64,000 nt of DNA from Capsicum annuum (lineage: Eukaryota > Streptophyta > Magnoliopsida > Solanales > Solanaceae), in NCBI RefSeq assembly GCF_002878395.1, contig NC_061114.1, positions 144,452,339-144,516,338 of the forward strand. Direction: 5' to 3'. A program made the translations under genes and the position numbers. The number at the start of each line of letters is the position of its first letter. Position 1 is the stretch's first letter. This document shows, piece after piece, positions 56,935 to 64,000 of the stretch. The notes under the pieces were generated by a model that made no database searches, had not been told where the DNA came from, and was given only the letters and a program-made list of their open reading frames with translations.

Positions 56935-56947
56935 TGGTATCAGAGAC
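56935..56947 (+). promoter_or_regulatory. tRNA-Met primer binding site (beta/gamma boundary)
   Basis: TGGTATCAGAGAC differs from the usual tRNA-Met complement TGGTATCAGAGCC at one position. It marks position 1 of the circular pararetroviral map and the start of copy gamma. Confidence 0.9.
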
Positions 56948-57355
56948 AAGTTGCCCGAAAGGGAATGTGAGTATGAGTAGGAGCGGCTAGAGCGTTACGC
57001 TGTCCTAGAGCCTGTTGAAATTAGTGTTATCGCTGGAATAATTAGATTTTTGGTTAGTAATTATTGTTGTTCGTCCTTTATGTTCTTATTTTTATTCCTT
57101 AAGTTGGGTAGCCGTTTAATAGCATTTTAGATGTTGGCAACCTGGAATTTTACATTGGATTAGCTCTGAGTGTGTGGAAAAACAAAGCCGGACCTGAAGG
57201 GTGTTCCCGTCGCCAAGCCTATAGGAATAAAATAAAAGAATTTTAGGAGAAGAAAATTAGTAATTACTGCACACAAAAATAATTATTGTGGTAATAACAC
57301 TTAGAGTAGATTTTTGGTCCTAGGATAGTGTTTTCTCTCATCTGCAAAAATCCTT
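56948..57355 (+). other. Pararetroviral leader (gamma)
   Basis: The 400-bp leader between primer site and movement protein has no sizeable frame. Short ATGs occur at 56967 and 56974 and near 57080, as is usual in such leaders. Confidence 0.55.
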
Positions 57356-58140
57356 ATGAATACTCCAACCAACCAAAATGTAATAAATAGTGTTAATGTT
57401 TCTGCTATCTCAACTAAAATTACTAAAATAAAAAGTGGTTTACAGAATTGGAATATTCCAAAGGAAAGTTTTAATAGAGTGTATAAAACTGGACACTTTG
57501 ATTTTGTTAAAAATTATAATATTAAAACTTTGGAACCTACTATTGCAATTAAAAAAAAGTTGAGACTATTAAATTATTAGCAGCTGAAGATATTAATAGA
57601 TATAGAAAAACTTACCTGTTCCTTCACATAGGTCTTGTTCAAGTAGCAATTAAACCATTATATAGATTAGGTTTTGAAGTACCTATATGTCTACTTTTAA
57701 GGTATAATAGGTTATTAAATTTTGATGATTCATTATTATCAGTATTACAAAGTAACCTTGCTAATGGCCTAGTATATTTTAATTGCTATCCTAATTTTTC
57801 TATAGATATTAATTATCAAAATGCTATGGATACATTAACATTAAATGTTAAAACAAAAACATGAATAGTAAGGTAATACAAGAGAAATAGCAATAATATA
57901 TAGAGTATATTACAGATTAACGAAAATAACCTTAGGCCCTAAAGCTAAAATAATTAGTAATAAAGGAGCTACCATGCTTATTGAAGCTAACCTTAATCAT
58001 AATAATACCTTTGTCCCAAAAATAATATAATGGGATGATGTATTAATGAAAGATAATTGGCACTTCGACTCCATAACGGAGTCAGAAATAGAAGAAGAAA
58101 TTTTAAATATTGAACAAGTAATATAATATCCAGATAGTTG
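57356..58140 (+). pseudogene. Pararetrovirus movement protein, frameshifted (gamma)
   Basis: The start is the ATG at 57356 (MNTPTNQNVINSVNVSAI). After 57550 an 8-A run shifts the frame; the other frame then reads 'LFLHIGLVQVAIKPLYRLGF', 'LSVLQSNLANGLVYFNCYPN' and 'MDTLTLNVKTKT' to a stop at 57863. The 'HIGLVQ', 'SNLANG' and 'YFNCYPNF' blocks are those I associate with caulimovirid movement proteins (30K family). The C-terminal part (57870-58130) includes 'NKGATMLIEANL'. The protein would open plasmodesmata; this copy is broken. Confidence 0.75.
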
Positions 58141-58900
58141 TATAGATTTAAAATTTCTAAGATCACAATCTTTTAATCAAGCATCTTCTAGTAGAAGAAT
58201 GTCCCTTTTTAGACCTTCAATCTCCAAGTCTGCAGAAGAAAGGAAAGTATCATTAAAGGATATTGAAAGAAAATTAAAAGGATTAGATTTCTGAAAAACA
58301 ATTCCAAAAGTAGAATATGAATCTACTAATTTAAAAGCTAAAAAATCAATAAGTCCCACTACTAGTGAAATGCTTGGAGTAAGAAATTCCCTATGTATGA
58401 TTAGGTCAGACATAATATTTGGACCTGACTTTGAATATTTAGATAAATTATCGAATAGTCTAGAAAATTCTATTAAGAAAGAATGGTATAAACAAAAATA
58501 TTATAAAAAGAAAGATACTCTTTTAGAGATAAATGGTGCAATGATATGAAAAGATTAATATGTAATGTTGAATTTTTTAAATAGTTTGAAATCACAAGAA
58601 AATTAGATGATCAAAAGGATTCATTAAACATAATTGTTAATAAGTGGTATACTACTAGTAATAAAATTGTAGAATCAACTATTCCTCCATTAGAAGAAAT
58701 TAATCTACCAGTAGAAGGCATAGTTGTTATTGCCACGCCCTTTAAATTAGATATAATAGATTGTAAAGCTGATCCTACAAGTAAGGATATAAATAAAATA
58801 CTCCAACAAAATAACTACAAAAATCAGTTATTACATGTAGTATCCAAACAGATTCTTGAAGCCAAGAATAAATCAACTTTTAAAGATAACCGAGTTCTTC
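58141..58900 (+). pseudogene. Pararetrovirus ORF between movement protein and capsid (gamma)
   Basis: It corresponds to 51957-52545 plus its missing start. One open stretch (about 58170-58545) has 'RRMSLFRPSISKSAEERKVS', 'SDIIFGPDFEYLDKLSNSLE' and 'KKEWYKQKYYKKKDTLLEI'. The remaining part to 58900 is in other frames. The minus-strand frame at 58177-58413 is a shadow. Confidence 0.65.
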
Positions 58901-59215
58901 TCATTATGATAAAAAAAATTAGAAACTCATCCAATTTTTAAATTACCAGAATTCTCTAAAGATAAATTTCCTAAATTTGAAGAAAAGTTTGAAGTAACCG
59001 ATGATATTTTAGGAAAAATTCATTAAAGATTAAAATGTGAAGTCAAAAAAGATGTTATTAAAGAAAACCCAGAATTTCCATCAAAATCCACTAATAATAT
59101 AGATAATAATAGTACAAGTTGGGAATATGAAAAAATGAATCGTAAAACTAAAGGTTGCCGAATCCAAAATAAATGGAAAGACATAAGTAATAGTTTATGT
59201 CATATATTTGAATAA
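58901..59215 (+). pseudogene. Pararetrovirus capsid, core deleted (gamma)
   Basis: The N-terminal landmark 'FPKFEEKFEVTDDILGKI' (58970-59022) is followed within about 120 bp by a zinc-knuckle end, 'KTKGCRIQNKWKD' (59144-59180). In copy beta these are more than 1 kb apart, so the whole capsid core ('YWCDNYL' to 'SFINVTGLEL') is missing. The last Cys of the knuckle is kept, unlike beta. Confidence 0.75.
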
Positions 59216-59640
59216 AACAAAGATAATACCTCTCAAAAAGAAAATATTAATACGGTTTGCAGTAATAAATTGCCTAATTATGGTAAATACACCAGTTCAC
59301 ATTGCATTTGCAATAATCATTATATTAATGTTATCACCAATAATAAAGAGAGAAGTATTGTTTGATATTATCAATCATTTAGAGAATCCAAACCATAGGA
59401 AAAAATATACAAGATCTTTAGACAGAATTATTGTACCTAAAAGAAGAAATTAGGCAAGTTAAGCAGAGACTTAACAATCTATAAACAGAGTCACTTGCAA
59501 ATAAAATATTAAAGGATTTAACTCCAAACCAAGACCATAAATCACATCAGTTTGAGCTTGGTGAAAATCAAAAGTAAATAATAATAAAGAAATAGAACCT
59601 CTCGAGAAGCTTCCTAAGAACAAATCAGGAATTAATGCAA
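59216..59640 (+). pseudogene. Pararetrovirus spacer ORF (gamma)
   Basis: Equivalent to 53851-54460, shortened. Words shared with beta include 'AATGTTATCACCAATA', 'TTAACAATCTA.AAACA' and 'AATAAAATATTAAAGGATTT'. The 81-codon frame at 59208-59453 ends in 'RKKYTRSLDRIIVPKRRN'. No named domain. Confidence 0.5.
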
Positions 59641-60100
59641 TTACAATAGTTAAACCACAAAGTTACCATATACCAATTACTATAGTCGTCAATAAAGATT
59701 ATAAAATTCATAAGATTGCATTATATGATATAGGTGCTGATGAAAATAGCATTATAGAAGGATTAATTCCTATAGAGTATCTTGAAAAAGATACTACCCA
59801 CTTATTCTCCACAACAGAGGAAAAATTAAAAATAAATTATAGACTTTCCAAAGCCTATATATACAATGACAAAATTTGTTTTCTTAATAACTTTATAATC
59901 ACTAGAAATATCAATGAAGAGATAATATTAGGTCTTCCTGTTATCACTCAAATAAGACCTTATATTGCCGAGGTAGATGCCATCTATACCACTATTTTGG
60001 AAAAAAAGATTATTTTACCCTATCTAAACATTATATAAAAGAAGAAAGTGATTTTAGGAAAAATCAAACTATTTTTAGACAAAACCCAATAGAGAAAAAA
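59641..60100 (+). pseudogene. Pararetrovirus aspartic protease, catalytic motif altered (gamma)
   Basis: Aligned with 54460-54925. The catalytic triad reads Asp-Ile-Gly (59727-59735, 'YDIGADENSIIEGLIP') instead of Asp-Thr-Gly, which would be expected to abolish or weaken activity. 'EEIILGLPVITQIRPYIAEV' follows at 59918-59970. The frame before the active site is intact here where beta has a shift. Confidence 0.85.
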
Positions 60101-60200
60101 TAATACAATATTAAAGGAAAATTTTAATTTAATAATTTACCAATTTCAAAATTCTTTTTAAAACTGTTTTATAAAAATGATTCAATTTTATAAGGGGAGA
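60101..60200 (+). other. A/T-rich junction replacing RT and RNase H (gamma)
   Basis: Same words as in copy beta: TTTTTAAAACTGTTTTATAA, then ATTCAATTTTATAAGG. The joint is shared with beta. Confidence 0.75.
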
Positions 60201-61450
60201 AATTCTCTCCCAAAAATTTTAACAAAATTTTTCTACAAGGAAATTATGAGACCTAAAATACCAGGATCAAGGTTAAGGCCTCCATTCCATCCTTTTCGAC
60301 TAGAGGAAAAGATGAAAAGACCCTTCACAGAAGAAAATAAAATTCAGAAAACAGGTTTTCAGTCTTGGCAGAATTTCCATCCTTGCCAAAATCTACTGTT
60401 TTGCTATCATCAAAAGAGTCTATTTCTAGTGTACCAAGAATGCAACCACTTAAGCAGATATTTAAGGAAAACTATTCATCAGTCAATAAAAATATTTCAA
60501 TCCAAACTAAAGATAGTTATAAGATGAAACCACCAGAGACCTACTTACAAGCAGTATCCCCAGCCACTCTACAAAGAAAAGAAGAGCAAAGTATTCCTGA
60601 TAAAAAGCAAATTGAGGTAGTAGATTTGCAGGTACTATCGATAATGGCACTTGATAAAAAGTAAGAAAATTTTTGAGTACCAAAATTGTTAAAGCCATGT
60701 CATACAAATTAGGACTATGTGGAGACAGACGATCCCCTTAAGACCCGAAATTATTATGAGTTCATATTAACAGATACGGATTCACTACAAATCATGCATA
60801 AATTAGCATATATAACTGACCCTAAGGGTATTCACTATTCAAAGTTTACAATCAAATGGATATTAAGACCATTTGAATGGTATGTAGATCACCTACATAC
60901 ATCCATTCCTCTGTCGAGAAGTCACAGACCTCAGATGTATAATTAATATGATTATAAGGTGGCTTGGTACAACTTTATGTATGTTATGCCCGACACTCAC
61001 TCTTGGTTCATGAAATATTCGAAGCAACTAAAGTCTGCTATAATTCCCCAATCGTTCTACGACGGGCGGAGTTAGTTTGGAGGAAATAAACAGGTATTGT
61101 TTACACAGTTTCAAAATCAATTTGAAAAGTTCCAAGTAGAGATGAATATTTCTACACTGCCAAAAAATGTTGAATGGTGTAAATTCTATAGGTAAAAGAA
61201 TTTCATATATTATCTATTGGACCTTTGATATCCATGAATTTTAAAGGATCAAGTAATTAAGCAAAATTATGAAGATTAATGTAAGGAGTCCGATAGTGAA
61301 GCCAACAATAAGCTCATCCTCCTGAAAAAAAAAAGTGCACCTCTCCAAGGAGGAATTAAAAAGAAGGGTCAAAGAAGCCTTGTCAAATCTACATAATGAT
61401 TCTAATTTAAAATAGATTATGAAGCTATTAGATACTGTATCCTCTCATGC
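60201..61450 (+). pseudogene. Pararetrovirus region after RNase H, unidentified (gamma)
   Basis: Frames 60365-60664 (99 codons) and 60719-60946 (75 codons) are the best view of this region. They read 'LLSSKESISSVPRMQPLKQI', 'KMKPPETYLQAVSPATLQRK', 'EVVDLQVLSIMALDKK', then 'TDDPLKTRNYYEFILTDTDS', 'HYSKFTIKWILRPFEWYVDH' and 'LHTSIPLSRSHRPQMYN'. After that come 'YNFMYVMPDTHSWFMKYSKQ' and 'FGGNKQVLFTQFQNQFEKFQ'. It is aromatic-rich with no membrane segment. I do not know the fold. It is cut by the LTR at 61451. Confidence 0.65.
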
Positions 61451-62511
61451 TGTAATACCTCAAACTTTTGCCTAAGCCTAATTTAGTCTCTAGAAGGTTA
61501 AGGAATGACTTTCTAAGTGATTAAAGTTTAAACCATATAAAGTTTCCCTAATTTCAAATTCTTATCATGTGAAAATTTAAATTAGCTTTCCAACGATATA
61601 AGATCTCCCCAAAAATGATAACCGAGCAAGAAGTTATGACTAATTTAAGTTCTAGTAATAAAACACCATTATTTTAGTCTTTGGCGCATCGCGGAGGGCG
61701 TCTATTTAACAATTGTCAAATTCCAGTGGAACTCCGCAATAGTGGAGCGTCGCGGAGGACCCTAATTTCCCAATAGTCAATTTCCAGTGGCCTAGCACGA
61801 TTGTGATGTATCGCGCTAAAGTTCCAGGTCCCAACCTGATACAAGCACAAGGAGCATCAAAAGAACAAAGTATGGTCTAAGGGTCAAGGCTTTGGAATTA
61901 GCAAGCAATTGAAGACTTTTTGAAGTATTTTGAAGCCTTGGTCAAGAGAAGCAAGGAAAGGAACTTATACACTCAAGAGGCACCTCAAGTGAAGGGCATT
62001 GAAGTTATTATGCACTCCAAAACAACACTTAAGAGGTTCCCCAAATTTCCTCCATCATTAATGGAATTTTTGTCCATTAAATGTAATAGTATAAATAAAC
62101 CATTTTACTTCTCTTTTCATTAGACTTTGGTGAAATTGGATATTACTCTTATATTGTAGTTTTTAGTCTCTAGTTTTAACTCTTAGAATCCGAAAGTGGT
62201 CAAAGAACATTTGAAGTTAGGGTTTCACTTGTTTTGGATAGTTTGGCAAGAAAAGTGTACTTGAGGTAGAGTGTTTCCTTTGGGTCACCTAAGAGTAAGG
62301 TTTGAACTCTCATTAGTGAGGTGTGTTGAAGACTTTGAAACATCTTCTAGTGCTAATCATTGAATAAGAGTAAGGGTCTTTCTATCTTTCCTTTAATTTC
62401 AAGCATTCTTCTTCTTCATTTCCATTCTATCTGTTGTTTTCTCTTTATTTGGTTGTTGGAATTTGCATCGAAGTGACCAATTTCGTGTGTTTGGTAGTCT
62501 TTAGGCTGTCA
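61451..62511 (+). repeat. 5' LTR of a third Ty3/gypsy-type element
   Basis: TGTAATACCTC at 61451 interrupts the pararetrovirus; GGCTGTCA ends it at 62511, 2 nt before a primer site. Length 1,061 bp, so a different family from the Tekay LTRs. It holds a double GCG(A/T)CGCGGAGG word (61685-61758). The left flank is CATGC; the right partner is outside the window. The frame 61920-62123 inside the LTR has no domain. Confidence 0.75.
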
Positions 62512-62513
62512 TT

Positions 62514-62526
62514 TGGTATCAAAGCC
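62514..62526 (+). promoter_or_regulatory. tRNA-Met primer binding site of the third gypsy element
   Basis: TGGTATCAAAGCC, one mismatch from TGGTATCAGAGCC, 2 nt after the LTR end. Confidence 0.85.
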
Positions 62527-63773
62527 TTGGTTAGGGTTGTTCCAACATCCCTAAATCTTGGTTTTAGTGTTCTTATATAGAAAATCTCATAAAAAAAGAG
62601 TCAAAAATCAGAAAATACCAAAAACAAATTGTGTTGTCTTGTGTGTTTGTTGTAGATCCGAATTTTCCAAGTTAGATCTACAAGTTTTTGTTGTGTTTTG
62701 AAGGTTTCTAGTTCTAGATCCCTTCTCTCAAGAACATAGGGAGTCTAGATCTACTTTTAGATTGACGTTTGATTGAATTTGAGCAAAGAACCTCCATGAA
62801 CATGGTGTTTTTAAAGCTTTTGTGCTAGATCCGAAATTTACCCTTGTGATTTAGGCGTGTTTGGTGGATGATTTTTTGTTGGTTAAAGTTGTTTTGGGCT
62901 AAGGAATCTAGATTTTCAAAAAAAATCAGATTTGGAGTTCATTTGCTAGGTGGTTAAACTTGGTCAACGCTTGAATATTCATCTTGTTCATCCATGATCT
63001 TCATAACTTAGTGAAGAAGGATATTTGAAGTTCTTGTTTGATCCAGAAAAAGGAAGAAAGAGAGTGAAAAGATTGTTTTTCCAAAAGCATATTCAAAGAA
63101 TATTCCATTCTTCCAAAAGGAAGAGGGGACAAAGGGACAACAAAATACAATTGCAAGTACAAAGGGGGGAGCAATTCATTTCTCATCCATTTTGAAGCTT
63201 GAAAAGGCTTCAATCTTGAAATTTTTCCCTCCAAAACCGAATTCTCTTCCTTCCTAAGAGGTTTTTGGCTGAAACAAGTTGGAAAAAAATTTTGGAATTT
63301 CAAAAAAAGTGACAACCAACCACGTAGTGCCACATCATCACTTGTGCTCAATCGAAATTCACCTCTAAATTTAGATTTCCGAGTTTCTATTTGTTGTTTC
63401 TAGTTGCTTTTGTGTTGATTCTATAACTAATTAGCAAGCTAGTAAGTACCCACTAGGTTGATAATTAGTCTTGAGTCTGTTTTGTTCGTGTCTTCACTTT
63501 TTGTGTGCTTTTCTCGTTTCTAAGTCATAGTATTTTGTTGGTTCAAGTATGTGCATCACTTCATTTTGAGTCATTTAAAACAAAGATCAATTCTGATTCA
63601 AAGCTTCTCACCTCTCAAGTAACTTTTCAAGTATTGCCGAATCTCCAATGCTTGTGAAGCCAAGTGTGAGGTGATATTGAGAGTGAGTGAAGTAAGGCTT
63701 TTGAACTAACTTGTTTGCTCATTTTGTAGGTTGTTGCTTGCTATTTTTTTTGCACTTTTTAGGTACATTTTTC
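62527..63773 (+). other. Long 5' leader of the third gypsy element
   Basis: About 1.25 kb without a long plus-strand frame. Features are repeated 'TAGATC' words (62650-62830) and a pyrimidine run ending TTTTTAGGT just before the ATG, which could be a splice acceptor. The 116-codon minus-strand frame 63001-63351 is not supported by any motif. Confidence 0.55.
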
Positions 63774-64000
63774 ATGGAATCTGAAGGTACTACTTCCCAA
63801 CCATTGGGAAATGATGCTATTGGAGCCGGATTGATGCCTTGGGTCGAGACTTTGCTCAAAAAATGAAAGAAAGTAATGACACTTTGAGGAGCAAAATGGA
63901 TAAAAATCATGATGCCTTGAGAAGTGAAATGGTGACTATGAAGGGTGAAATTTCCACTTTTAGTCAAAGGCTTGATTGTGTTGAAAGTAGGAGGAACTCA
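63774..64000 (+). pseudogene. gag start of the third gypsy element, cut by the window end
   Basis: The ATG at 63774 reads MESEGTTSQPLGNDAIGAG, then a one-base shift near 63829; the continuing frame reads 'ALGRDFAQKMKESNDTLRSK' and 'MDKNHDALRSEMVTMKGEIS', a run of heptads that predicts a coiled coil, then 'RLDCVESRRNS'. This N-terminal coiled coil of gag would support particle assembly. The first frame stops at 63866 (TGA). The rest lies beyond the window. Confidence 0.6.

Larger units (their letters stand above)
51957..56943 (+). mobile_element. Endogenous pararetrovirus copy beta, RT/RNase H deleted
   Basis: Order on the + strand: end of an ORF upstream of capsid, capsid with a degenerate zinc knuckle, spacer ORF, protease, unidentified tail region, promoter, polyadenylation signal, primer site. 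There is no RT or RNase H: after the protease comes an A/T-rich stretch, and then the region that follows RNase H in fragment alpha. Continuous with copy gamma in head-to-tail order. Its left end was cut by the Tekay complex. Confidence 0.8.
56948..61450 (+). mobile_element. Endogenous pararetrovirus copy gamma, RT/RNase H and capsid core deleted
   Basis: Follows the primer site of copy beta directly: leader, movement protein, pre-capsid ORF, shortened capsid, spacer ORF, protease, unidentified tail region. It is cut at 61450 by a gypsy LTR. Protease to tail junction equals that of copy beta. Frames are broken throughout. Confidence 0.8.

Noticed and set aside
63001..63351. 116-codon minus-strand frame
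   Set aside because: It lies antisense in the leader of a plus-strand gypsy element and shows no motif. The composition explains it.
1..64000. CRISPR array, bacterial operon or prophage
   Set aside because: No regular spaced repeats, no ribosome-binding sites or compact genes. The content is plant retroelements.
1..64000. tRNA or rRNA genes
   Set aside because: The only tRNA-related sequences are 12-13-nt primer binding sites complementary to tRNA-Met. I saw no full cloverleaf.

Overview
This window looks like a heterochromatic, transposon-filled stretch of a Solanaceae plant chromosome. I find no host gene. Almost every recognisable coding segment belongs to a broken retroelement, the sequence is AT-rich, and the longest open frame noticed is only about 143 codons. 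The family assignment rests on abundant Tekay/Del-type Ty3/gypsy chromoviruses with LTRs of 2.1-2.8 kb, an endogenous caulimovirid (plant pararetrovirus) cluster with a tRNA-Met primer site, and gypsy LTR termini of the TGTAATACCCCG...ATTACA and ...GTCGTGACA kinds. Pepper (Capsicum) or another Solanum-clade genome is my guess, not a demonstration.

Layout. (1) 1-7243, + strand: a decayed Tekay-like element (gag, protease, RT, RNase H, integrase, chromodomain-like tail) with a 3' LTR at 5088-7243. It sits next to the 3' half of a second Tekay-like element (7244-9162) with its LTR (9163-11998), probably a nested insertion. (2) 11999-13567: mostly unassigned, with weak signs of a minus-strand retroelement end. 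(3) 13568-31745, minus strand: a Tekay chain of LTR-internal-LTR-internal-LTR in which one LTR (22565-24652) serves two internal regions. The right unit is a full-length element with a clear primer binding site. The left unit has lost RT to chromodomain, and its leader is split by a 6.5 kb non-autonomous LTR element (15991-22525) with 5-bp target duplications. That element contains a 1,032-bp inverted-repeat element with 9-bp target duplications. (4) 32288-35196: an endogenous pararetrovirus fragment on the minus strand (capsid, primer site, promoter, polyprotein tail, RNase H), joined head-on to a short plus-strand movement-protein fragment. (5) 35197-51950, + strand: a second Tekay chain, again with a shared middle LTR, inserted in the pararetrovirus locus. 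(6) 51957-61450, + strand: two head-to-tail pararetrovirus units (capsid, protease, unidentified C-terminal region, promoter, primer site, movement protein, and so on). Both lack the RT/RNase H segment at the same junction. (7) 61451-64000: the 5' LTR, primer site, leader and gag start of another gypsy element, inserted in the pararetrovirus and cut by the window end.

How it works together. These are layered insertions rather than a functional operon. The pararetrovirus array is the oldest host layer of the right half and was later split by Tekay and by the 61451 element. The left half is Tekay into Tekay, then a LARD-like element into a Tekay leader, then a MULE-like MITE into the LARD. Frameshifts, premature stops and lost catalytic residues indicate that none of the elements fully inside the window is autonomous. 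I did not find a convincing new biological system. The points most worth checking are the RT-less pararetrovirus tandem, its conserved unidentified C-terminal region, the microhomology junctions and the two shared-LTR chains.
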